The notes under the pieces were generated by a model. The model worked only from the letters and a program-made list of their open reading frames with translations. It was not told the origin of the DNA and searched no databases. The position numbers and the translations under genes are program-made. A stretch of DNA of 30,900 bases from NCBI GenBank assembly GCA_027056215.1, contig JALULO010000162.1, forward strand, positions 1 to 30,900, given 5' to 3'. This DNA is from Campylobacterales bacterium (GTDB lineage Bacteria; Campylobacterota; Campylobacteria; Campylobacterales; QNZT01). Below, in pieces: positions 24,740 to 30,900 of this stretch (within the stretch, counting starts at the first letter, position 1; each line of letters starts with the position of its first letter).

Positions 24740-26248
24740 ATGAAGCAAATTCAGTGTGCCACACTTGATGGCTTTGATGCAAAAGTTGTCAATGTTGAAG
24801 TTGCTTTTGTCCGTGCACTTCCAAGTTTTGCCATAGTAGGACTAGCACAGACTTCTATCCAAGAATCCAAAGAGCGTATCAAATCAGCCCTTAGTGCTAT
24901 TGATTTTAAATTTCCTCCTCAAAAAGTTACTGTAAATCTCTCTCCCTCTGACATTCGAAAAGAAGGAAGTCACTTTGATTTGCCTATTGCCCTGCTCATC
25001 GCTTTACAAAAAGATAAAACCACATTTGATGATTTTATGGCATTTGGTGAGCTCGGACTTGATGGAAAACTTAAAGATACCACAACACTTTTTGCGATAA
25101 TTCTCTCGCTTGCAAAAGATAACCTCATCAAAAAGGTCATCATTCCATATGAGAGTATCGAAAAGATCAGCAAAATCCCTGGATTAGAGATATATCCGGC
25201 AAAAATACTATTGGATGCCATCACAATCTTTACAACACCACAAAATGCAAAGACAATCAAATCTGATGAATCTCTAGAATATCACCATCTGCTCATCGAT
25301 AATAAAAAATATTATTATACCAATCATTTTCCACTTGACTTTAAAGAGATCAAAGGTCAAGAAGTTGCCAAACGCGCCTCACTCATCGCAGCATCTGGTA
25401 TGCACAATATCCTTTTTGAGGGAAGTCCAGGATGTGGTAAAAGTATGAGTGCCAAACGACTCCCTTTTATCATGCCACCTATGAGTTTGGATGAGATATT
25501 AGAAAAAGCGAAACTTGATGCACTAGAAGGAAAAGAGCCTTCTTTTCAGCCTTTACGAGAATTTCGCAGTCCACACCATACCTCAACCCGTGCTAGTATC
25601 TTTGGCGGAGGAAGTGCCAAAGCGAGAATTGGAGAAGTTTCACTTGCCAACAATGGGCTACTTTTTTTCGATGAAATCCCCCATTTTCCAAAAACAGTTT
25701 TAGAGAGTCTTAGAGAACCGTTAGAAGATCATCACGTACTTATATCACGTGTCAATACCAAAGTACGCTATCGGACAAAGTTTCTCTTTGTAGCTGCTAT
25801 GAATCCTTGTCCTTGTGGAAATATGCTTAGCAACACAAAAGTTTGCAAATGTAATGATTTAGAAATAAACCGTTATAGAAAAAGACTCTCTTCCCCGCTT
25901 CTTGATCGTATTGATCTGTATGTACAAATGGGAGAGATTTCTCCACAAGATGCAAGTTCTATCAGTTCACATGAAATGTTTGAAAAAGTCAAAACAGTTT
26001 TTTCACGCCAACTGCAAAGAGGACAAAGCGAACTCAATGGCAAACTCAACGATCAAGAAATTCAAAAATTTTGCATCCTTGATGAAGAGAGTCAATCAGT
26101 TTTAAATCATGCAATCACCCGATTTGACCTTAGCCAAAGAGCAATCAATAAAACACTTAAAGTCGCCCGTACCATTGCTGACTTAGATGAAAGTGATCAC
26201 ATCCAAAAACCACACCTCATAGAAGCTTTACAATATCGTTTTCGCTAG
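24740..26248 (+). CDS. comM: YifB/ComM family Mg-chelatase-like AAA+ ATPase
   Basis: 502 residues, the family's length. An N-terminal Lon-like/ChlI domain (1-~170: VGLAQTSIQESKERIKSA, then VNLSPSDIRKEGSHFDLP) is followed by an AAA+ module with Walker A GSPGCGKS at 228-235 and Walker B LLFFDE at 307-312, a Cys cluster at 357-371 (CPCG...CKC), and a C-terminal domain ending in LIEALQYRFR. ComM is a hexameric helicase that promotes branch migration during natural transformation; that role here is by homology. The stop codon TAG is the first three bases of the palindromic element at 26246-26337. Confidence 0.93.
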   Translation: MKQIQCATLDGFDAKVVNVEVAFVRALPSFAIVGLAQTSIQESKERIKSALSAIDFKFPPQKVTVNLSPSDIRKEGSHFDLPIALLIALQKDKTTFDDFMAFGELGLDGKLKDTTTLFAIILSLAKDNLIKKVIIPYESIEKISKIPGLEIYPAKILLDAITIFTTPQNAKTIKSDESLEYHHLLIDNKKYYYTNHFPLDFKEIKGQEVAKRASLIAASGMHNILFEGSPGCGKSMSAKRLPFIMPPMSLDEILEKAKLDALEGKEPSFQPLREFRSPHHTSTRASIFGGGSAKARIGEVSLANNGLLFFDEIPHFPKTVLESLREPLEDHHVLISRVNTKVRYRTKFLFVAAMNPCPCGNMLSNTKVCKCNDLEINRYRKRLSSPLLDRIDLYVQMGEISPQDASSISSHEMFEKVKTVFSRQLQRGQSELNGKLNDQEIQKFCILDEESQSVLNHAITRFDLSQRAINKTLKVARTIADLDESDHIQKPHLIEALQYRFR

Positions 26249-26337
26249 GAGGCTGTCGGACTCATCTGATTGAAGCTAAAAATAGGGCAAAAGAGTGGAT
26301 TTTGTAGCCAATCAAGCATGAATCCGACAGCCTCCTA
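26246..26337. repeat. 92-bp imperfect palindrome, MITE-like or long hairpin element
   Basis: TAGGAGGCTGTCGGA at 26246-26260 and TCCGACAGCCTCCTA at 26323-26337 are a perfect 15-bp inverted repeat. Pairing continues inward imperfectly (CTCAT..TGATTG against CAATCA..ATGAA, and GCTAAAAAT against ATTTTGTAGC), so nearly the whole element can fold into one long hairpin. It fills the space between convergent genes and its terminal TAG on each strand is their stop codon. There is no T-run, no open reading frame and no evident flanking target duplication. Confidence 0.75.
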
Positions 26338-27384
26338 GAGTAAAAAGACAAGACTGATCATCGCCAAAATGATATAGAGTGCTGAGGGGATTTTGTGTAG
26401 CGTATGGATGATATTTTTGCTAAATATTTTCGCCATACGTGATGTTACAACAGCGGGCTTTACACTTTTCAAAAATCCTTTTTCACCCATCTTTGCCAAC
26501 CGTTTAATCCCAGGTTCTCCATATGTCGCAGCTTTTAAAAAAGCTTTTTTACTACTTTTATCTTTTAATAAACGATAATAGATAGGGGCATCATCACCCA
26601 AAACTTTAAAAAGGACATTGCTATCTTTCCCAAACGTTTTAGCAAAGCCTATTGAGTTATGAAATACTTTCATATTGGGTGACTTTTCTAACAATTTCAT
26701 AGTAGTACTCAATCCACTGGTTTTACTTACACTGTATACATCTTCAAAAAACCGCTTTACCGGTTTAATGTTTTTGGTACTTTTAACTTGTTTAGCAGAT
26801 CGAATGATAAATTTTTCAAGCCATAAAGGCATCTTGCCACTTTTTCGTATCAACTTCATAGCACTCACCCCACCTTTAAGTGGTGCGGCACTACCAGCAC
26901 TCATCAAAGTTGCACCGGTTGCAATCACACCAATAGTCGAAAGCCCAACCAAAACTTTATCAACTTCTTCTCCTGTAAAATGGTGATACCCCTCAATCGC
27001 CAAATCCCGTAAATCACCAAAAATAAAAAAGTCACTCACGCCAGCAGAAATCTGACCAATCGTCTCATCACTTTTCCCACGAATCACACCTTCAAGTGCT
27101 TTTTCCCCCTGATATCCCATAGAATTTCGCTTAAACTCCAATGCCTCATAAAGCTCTTTTGTCCGAGGGTCGTACTTGACATAATCATACTGCATGAAAA
27201 ATTCTAAATATTCTGCTGCTTGTGCATATTTGTCATGATCTATCAATTCAAGAGTTTGGGGGATAGGATCTATCCTCTGTAAAGCATCTACTCTTTTTTG
27301 CGTACTTAACTCATACCGATCATACAACATCATCAAAGAAAAAGTCAACAGCATAAATGCAAATAATTTTATTAATAATCTCAT
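26335..27384 (-). CDS. Membrane protein of unknown function
   Basis: 349 residues from the ATG at 27384. Hydrophobic segments at about 2-19, 142-165 (LVGLSTIGVIATGATLMSAG) and 334-349 (YIILAMISLVFLL); the first and last probably span the membrane. Between them are basic helical stretches and a segment FFIFGDLRDLAIEGYHHFTG (~116-135). I do not recognise a characterised family. An in-frame start 10 codons upstream (27414) lies before the promoter and is rejected. The transcript from the -10 box at 27391-27399 would begin at about the A of the ATG, with no ribosome site visible. The stop codon lies in the palindrome. Confidence 0.72.
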   Translation of the reverse strand: MRLLIKLFAFMLLTFSLMMLYDRYELSTQKRVDALQRIDPIPQTLELIDHDKYAQAAEYLEFFMQYDYVKYDPRTKELYEALEFKRNSMGYQGEKALEGVIRGKSDETIGQISAGVSDFFIFGDLRDLAIEGYHHFTGEEVDKVLVGLSTIGVIATGATLMSAGSAAPLKGGVSAMKLIRKSGKMPLWLEKFIIRSAKQVKSTKNIKPVKRFFEDVYSVSKTSGLSTTMKLLEKSPNMKVFHNSIGFAKTFGKDSNVLFKVLGDDAPIYYRLLKDKSSKKAFLKAATYGEPGIKRLAKMGEKGFLKSVKPAVVTSRMAKIFSKNIIHTLHKIPSALYIILAMISLVFLL

Positions 27385-27390
27385 AAGGGC

Positions 27391-27399
27391 ATTATACCA
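27391..27399 (-). promoter_or_regulatory. Extended -10 promoter of the membrane protein, apparently leaderless
   Basis: The minus strand reads TGGTATAAT, a perfect TATAAT with a TGn extension. Six bases (GCCCTT) separate it from the ATG at 27384, so the usual +1 position coincides with the first base of the start codon. Confidence 0.6.
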
Positions 27400-27429
27400 T
27401 ACTTTTTGACCCACTTATAAGAGAATCTA

Positions 27430-27438
27430 TGTTAAAGT
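27430..27438 (+). promoter_or_regulatory. Possible extended -10 of the NAD(P)HX repair gene
   Basis: TGTTAAAGT (TGn plus TAAAGT) lies seven bases before the ATG at 27446. If it is used, the mRNA would start within a base or two of the ATG. An alternative is TTGACC at 27406-27411 paired with TATGTT at 27428-27433, which gives a leader of about six bases. Confidence 0.4.
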
Positions 27439-27445
27439 CATCCCC

Positions 27446-28837
27446 ATGAAATGCGTATATAAAGAAGTTTCTTCTCTTGATCAAAAGTGCTATAACACCT
27501 ATCATATGAGTGAAGATTTACTCATGGAACACGCTGCTTTAGGATTACAAAAAGCACTTCCTAAAAAAGCAAAAAGTATTCTTATCGTTTCAGGTCCTGG
27601 AAACAATGGCGCAGATGGCATCGCACTTGCACGCTTGATACAAACGATTTATGAAAGGGTTGTTCTCTTTTTACCCTATGGTGCAAAATCCAAAATGGCA
27701 CAACTTCAACTAAAACGAGCACAAAGCGTTGGTGTAGAAATTTTGGAAAAACCATTTGAAGCTGATGTTGTTGTAGATGCACTCTTTGGGTCAGGATTGA
27801 GTAAACCATTGGATAAAAAAGCAATCTCTCTTATAGAAATACTCAATACCTACGAAAGTTATAAAATTGCTTGTGATATTCCCACGGGCTTAGATATACT
27901 AGGCAATGTACAAAACACAGCGTTTATAGCAGATAAAACCATAACCATGGGTGCACGAAAAAATGCACTTTATACAGATATCGCAAAAGATTATGTCGGC
28001 GATATCATCTGTGTTGATTTGGGAGTTCATCATCATCTATATGAAGATCAAACAGATACCTTTTTGCTTGAAAAAACAGATTTAAAACTTCCCATACGCT
28101 ATGATAAAAACTGCCACAAAGGACACTTCGGACATCTTAACGTCATAGCAGGGAAAAAAGCAGGCGCTGGTATCATTGCTGCAGAAGCCGCGTATGCCTT
28201 TGGTGCAGGATTGGTTACCGTTGTGGAAAATGAACCTTATAGTGTACCTTATGAGCTCATGAATTCTACAACATTGAGTGATAATGTAACCGCTATTTGT
28301 ATAGGAATGGGACTTGGAAATCAATTTGACAATACGTACCTATCAAACTTTCTCATGCACCATGACCTTCCAGTCCTCATAGATGCTGATCTTTTTTACC
28401 ATGACATACTCAAAGAAGTGCTGCTAACAAAGAAAAACCTTATACTCACACCCCACCCAAAAGAGTTTGCTTCACTCCTAAAAATAACAGGTTTTGGAGA
28501 TATCAGTGTCAAAGATATTCAAGCTGATCGTTTCGGCTGGGCAAAACGATTTGGCGATCAATATCCTGATCTCGTATTGGTTCTTAAGGGAGCAAACACA
28601 CTCATCGTCCATCAGAAAAAAACATATATACAACCTTTTGGCAGTAATGTTCTTAGTAAAGGAGGAAGCGGTGACGTACTTGGTGGGCTTATCGCATCCC
28701 TGCTTGCACAAGGATATTCACTTTTGGATGCTGCTATAAGTGGTTCTATCGCCCATGCACTTAGTGCCAAAAACTTTCGTAAAAACAACTATGCCCTAAG
28801 ACCACAGGAGTTGATAGAGGGCGTTAAGTGTCTCTAA
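27446..28837 (+). CDS. nnr: Bifunctional NAD(P)HX epimerase / NAD(P)HX dehydratase
   Basis: Repairs hydrated NADH and NADPH: the N-terminal YjeF-N epimerase interconverts R and S forms and the C-terminal kinase-fold dehydratase removes water using ADP or ATP. 463 residues. The N domain (1-~205) has GPGNNGADG at 50-58 and ACDIPTGLD at 142-150; the C domain (~215-463) has GAGIIAAEAA, LTPHPKEF at 334-341, and GGSGDVLGG at 406-414 with catalytic Asp410. No ribosome site is visible before the ATG. It overlaps purN by ten bases. Confidence 0.95.
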   Translation: MKCVYKEVSSLDQKCYNTYHMSEDLLMEHAALGLQKALPKKAKSILIVSGPGNNGADGIALARLIQTIYERVVLFLPYGAKSKMAQLQLKRAQSVGVEILEKPFEADVVVDALFGSGLSKPLDKKAISLIEILNTYESYKIACDIPTGLDILGNVQNTAFIADKTITMGARKNALYTDIAKDYVGDIICVDLGVHHHLYEDQTDTFLLEKTDLKLPIRYDKNCHKGHFGHLNVIAGKKAGAGIIAAEAAYAFGAGLVTVVENEPYSVPYELMNSTTLSDNVTAICIGMGLGNQFDNTYLSNFLMHHDLPVLIDADLFYHDILKEVLLTKKNLILTPHPKEFASLLKITGFGDISVKDIQADRFGWAKRFGDQYPDLVLVLKGANTLIVHQKKTYIQPFGSNVLSKGGSGDVLGGLIASLLAQGYSLLDAAISGSIAHALSAKNFRKNNYALRPQELIEGVKCL

Positions 28838-29385
28838 AAAAAATCGTTATCCTTTTCAGTGGAAGAGGATCTAACATGGAAAATCTCATCAAAACACTTC
28901 CAAAAGAAAAGATTAAAGTTGTCGCAACTATCACTAACAATCCTCATTCATCTGGCATTAAAAGAGCAAAAGAGCTTGGAATACAAACAATCATCATAGA
29001 TCATAAAGCATATGCAGATAGAGAAGCATTTGATACAAAACTTGTCCAAACGATACAAACATTTAAACCTGATCTCACCATCTTGGCAGGATTTATGCGT
29101 ATCCTTACTCCTATATTTACAGATCAGATTAAAGCTATCAATATCCACCCTTCCCTGCTACCTCTGTTCAAAGGAGCAAATGCCATAGAAGAGAGTTTTT
29201 ATTCGGACATGAAAGTTGCAGGAGTGACAACACATATGGTCAACAGTGCACTAGACAGTGGTCAGATTATCGATCAAGCGTGTTTTGAAAAAGAAGGTTT
29301 AGACTTTGAAGCATTTAAAGCTAAAATAACACAGACAGAACACCAACTATATCCTAGGTCAATACAAAAGGTTTTGTTAACTTAA
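28828..29385 (+). CDS. purN: Phosphoribosylglycinamide formyltransferase
   Basis: Transfers formyl from 10-formyltetrahydrofolate to GAR in purine synthesis. 185 residues. The phosphate loop SGRGSNMENL is at 11-20; the catalytic residues Asn105 and His107 lie in INIHPSLLP and Asp143 in ALDSGQ. The segment FKGANAIEES replaces the usual FPGxxAHxxA loop but retains the framework. The start is a GTG at 28828, seven bases after GAGGG, overlapping the end of nnr; no ATG fits. Coupled with nnr upstream; thiG follows after 38 bases. Confidence 0.95.
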   Translation: MSLKKIVILFSGRGSNMENLIKTLPKEKIKVVATITNNPHSSGIKRAKELGIQTIIIDHKAYADREAFDTKLVQTIQTFKPDLTILAGFMRILTPIFTDQIKAINIHPSLLPLFKGANAIEESFYSDMKVAGVTTHMVNSALDSGQIIDQACFEKEGLDFEAFKAKITQTEHQLYPRSIQKVLLT

Positions 29386-29423
29386 ATAGGATAGAATAAC
29401 TCTTATTAAACTGGAGAAAATTT

Positions 29424-30215
29424 ATGACAAATACATTAAAAATTGGAAAATACGAATTTGCCAGCCGACTCATCGTAGGAAGTGGTAAATATCCGGATTT
29501 TAAAACAACCAAAGATGCCACACTAGCCAGTGGTTCAAATATGATCACCGTTGCTGTAAGACGTGTCAACATCACCAATCCTGATGAAGAAAATCTGATG
29601 GATTATTTTAAAGATACAAACGTACAGATTTTGCCAAATTCAGCAGGATGTACTACTGCTGAAGAAGCAATCACGCTCTTTCGTATGGTCAAAGAAGCAA
29701 CAGGTATAGATATCATCAAGATGGAAGTGATCGGAGATACCGCAAAAACACTCTACCCGGATGTTTTAGACACACTCAAAGCGACTGAAGTTTTAGCAAA
29801 AGAGGGCTTTACGATTATGGCATATACCAATGATGACCCAATCATGGCAAAACGTCTTGAAAATGCCGGTGCTGCTGCTGTAATGCCTCTAGCTGCTCCT
29901 ATAGGAAGTGGCTTAGGCATACAAAACAGATACAACGTACTTTTTGTTAAAGAAGCAGTCAATGTCCCTGTAATCGTTGATGCAGGAATCGGTTGTGCAA
30001 GTGATGCCGCAATCGCGATGGAGATAGGTGTCGATGGAATTTTAACCAATACTGCCATCGCACAATCTAAAAATCCAGTAATTATGGCGGAAGCCATGAA
30101 ACTTGCTGTGCAATCTGGTCGTATGAGTTACCTTGCAGGAAGAATTGCTAAAAAACCTTTTGCAACTGCCAGTTCACCGACAGAAGGTCTTATAGAATTT
30201 AATAAGAATTCTTAA
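29424..30215 (+). CDS. thiG: Thiazole synthase
   Basis: Forms the thiazole phosphate of thiamine from 1-deoxyxylulose 5-phosphate, dehydroglycine and ThiS-thiocarboxylate. 263 residues. FASRLIVGSGKY at the N terminus, PNSAGCTTAEEA at 71-82, the Schiff-base lysine Lys99 in IIKMEVIGD, and VMPLAAPIGSGLG are all family hallmarks. GGAGA precedes the ATG. No other thiamine genes are in the window, so ThiS, ThiF and ThiH must be encoded elsewhere if the pathway is complete. Last protein gene before the tRNA cluster. Confidence 0.97.
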   Translation: MTNTLKIGKYEFASRLIVGSGKYPDFKTTKDATLASGSNMITVAVRRVNITNPDEENLMDYFKDTNVQILPNSAGCTTAEEAITLFRMVKEATGIDIIKMEVIGDTAKTLYPDVLDTLKATEVLAKEGFTIMAYTNDDPIMAKRLENAGAAAVMPLAAPIGSGLGIQNRYNVLFVKEAVNVPVIVDAGIGCASDAAIAMEIGVDGILTNTAIAQSKNPVIMAEAMKLAVQSGRMSYLAGRIAKKPFATASSPTEGLIEFNKNS

Positions 30216-30226
30216 ATATTTTATCT

Positions 30227-30258
30227 TTTTGCCACAATTTTTCTAAATTGTGGCAAAA
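30227..30258. terminator. Perfect 14-bp hairpin after thiG
   Basis: TTTTGCCACAATTT at 30227-30240 and AAATTGTGGCAAAA at 30245-30258 pair perfectly around TTCT. It is placed 11 bases after the thiG stop and four bases ahead of the tRNA promoter, where a terminator is expected. There is no T-run after the stem on the plus strand (it continues AAAAGC), so the mechanism is uncertain. Confidence 0.5.
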
Positions 30259-30262
30259 GCTC

Positions 30263-30291
30263 TTGACAATTCAGAAAAGTTAGGGTAAAAT
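30263..30291 (+). promoter_or_regulatory. Sigma70 promoter of the tRNA cluster
   Basis: TTGACA at 30263-30268, a 17-base spacer, then TAAAAT at 30286-30291: the only promoter in the window with a consensus -35. It is followed by CTCACCCTC, a C-rich discriminator. Transcription would start near 30298, 24 bases before tRNA-Pro. Confidence 0.8.
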
Positions 30292-30321
30292 CTCACCCTC
30301 AAAACCAAAGAGTTTATCTAT

Positions 30322-30399
30322 CGGAGTGTAGCGCAGCCTGGTTAGCGCACCTGGTTTGGGACCAGGGGGTCGAAGGTTCGAATCCTTTCACTCCGACCA
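30322..30399 (+). tRNA. tRNA-Pro (UGG)
   Basis: 78 bases including an encoded CCA. Acceptor CGGAGTG pairs with CACTCCG; anticodon stem CCTGG/CCAGG encloses loop TTTGGGA, giving anticodon TGG. T-loop TTCGAAT is standard. First gene of the five-tRNA cluster. Confidence 0.97.
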
Positions 30400-30423
30400 T
30401 CGATATAAAATTATAACTCTTAT

Positions 30424-30501
30424 GGTGAGATTAGCTCAGCTGGTTAGAGCACTGGTTTGTGGTGCCGGGGGTCGCGGGTTCGAATCCCGTATCTCACCCC
30501 A
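30424..30501 (+). tRNA. tRNA-His (GUG)
   Basis: Includes the encoded extra G at position -1 (30424) facing a C discriminator, the identity element of tRNA-His. Acceptor GTGAGAT pairs with ATCTCAC, then C, then CCA. Anticodon loop TTGTGGT gives GTG; the stem CTGGT/GCCGG contains two G-U wobbles. Confidence 0.97.
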
Positions 30502-30526
30502 TCGGTTATGGGTTTACAGATATTGA

Positions 30527-30603
30527 GCGCTCGTGGCTCAATTGGATAGAGCAACAGACTTCGGATCTGTAGGTTATAGGTTCGACTCCTATCGGGCGTA
30601 CCA
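30527..30603 (+). tRNA. tRNA-Arg (UCG)
   Basis: 77 bases with encoded CCA. Anticodon stem ACAGA/TCTGT encloses loop CTTCGGA, anticodon TCG, which reads CGN arginine codons. Acceptor GCGCTCG against CGGGCGT has a G1-U72 wobble and a U5-G68 wobble. T-arm ATAGG/CCTAT with TTCGACT. Confidence 0.96.
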
Positions 30604-30660
30604 TTACCATTTTGAGAAAGATATAGTGGGCAAAGCTCATCATATCAATGTTTTATTTGA

Positions 30661-30737
30661 GCGCTCGTAGCTCAGCTGGATAGAGCATCGCCCTTCTAAG
30701 GCGAGGGTCTTAGGTTCGAATCCTAACGGGCGTACCA
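30661..30737 (+). tRNA. tRNA-Arg (UCU)
   Basis: 77 bases with encoded CCA. Anticodon stem TCGCC/GGCGA, loop CTTCTAA, anticodon TCT for AGA/AGG. The acceptor stem is identical to the preceding tRNA-Arg, including G1-U72, suggesting tandem duplication or gene conversion. Confidence 0.97.
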
Positions 30738-30806
30738 CCTATGCACAGTAGATGTGTTCTATAGGTTTTTTTTGATAGGATTTATCTTATCTCTACTGTT
30801 ATATAT

Positions 30807-30891
30807 GCGGACGTGGTGAAATTGGTAGACACGCCAGACTTAGGATCTGGTGCCTCACGGTGTGAAGGTTCAAGTCCTTTCGTCCGCACCA
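30807..30891 (+). tRNA. tRNA-Leu (UAG)
   Basis: 85 bases with encoded CCA and a class II variable arm (TGCCTCACGGTGTG region). Acceptor GCGGACG pairs with CGTCCGC; anticodon stem CCAGA/TCTGG with loop CTTAGGA gives TAG, reading CUN leucine codons. Last gene in the window; nine bases follow. Confidence 0.97.
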
Positions 30892-30900
30892 TCTTTTATA

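Noticed and set aside
29753..30097. Minus-strand frame opposite thiG
   Set aside because: Complement of conserved ThiG codons; no independent support.

Overview
The window is about 35% GC, densely packed and reads as chromosomal DNA of a Campylobacterota (Epsilonproteobacteria) member, probably a free-living Sulfurimonas/Sulfurovum-type organism. The evidence for this is: a large-type NAD-glutamate dehydrogenase tail, a short MaeB-type malic enzyme, a trigger factor-clpP-(GGDEF-like)-def-comM run, many short AT-rich spacers, stop/start overlaps (ATGA, TAATG, TGATG), and promoters that look like extended -10 boxes (TGnTATAAT) with little visible -35. Genus is inference; nothing here fixes it. 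No stretch longer than 300 bases lacks a gene; the longest spacer is about 250 bp (8694-8944, accB/dcd divergent).

Layout. 1-842: 3' end of a gene resembling NAD-glutamate dehydrogenase. 857-4339 (minus): operon gltX, malic enzyme, small cupin, single-domain asparaginase-like protein. 4418-6369 (plus): SurA-like periplasmic chaperone and a von Willebrand A lipoprotein, from a promoter back-to-back with that of gltX. 6371-8693 (minus): accB, accC, histidine phosphatase. 8945-13682 (plus): dcd, RDD membrane protein, MFS transporter, YpfJ-type metallopeptidase, lipase-like lipoprotein. 13731-16963 (minus): membrane GGDEF/EAL protein, then the queuosine genes queC and queE. 17026-19647 (plus): small Cys-rich membrane protein and a large lipoprotein. 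19680-21184 (minus): a lipoprotein and endonuclease IV. 21295-26248 (plus): tig, clpP, a GGDEF-like protein without catalytic residues, def, comM. 26246-26337: a 92-bp imperfect palindrome carrying both flanking stop codons. 26335-27384 (minus): membrane protein of unknown role. 27446-30215 (plus): bifunctional NAD(P)HX repair enzyme, purN, thiG. 30322-30891: five tRNA genes (Pro, His, Arg, Arg, Leu) behind a consensus-like sigma70 promoter.

Functionally this is mostly housekeeping: protein birth and maturation (trigger factor, peptide deformylase, ClpP, tRNAs, GltX), fatty-acid precursor supply (AccBC), nucleotide and cofactor metabolism (Dcd, PurN, QueC/E, NAD(P)HX repair, ThiG), DNA repair and uptake (Nfo, ComM) and envelope lipoproteins. 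I see no CRISPR, prophage, transposase or recognisable defence system. The points most worth a second look are the palindromic element after comM, the apparently leaderless divergent pair at 27384/27446, the catalytically dead GGDEF protein embedded between clpP and def, and a GGDEF/EAL protein whose membrane part resembles RpfC-type sensors.
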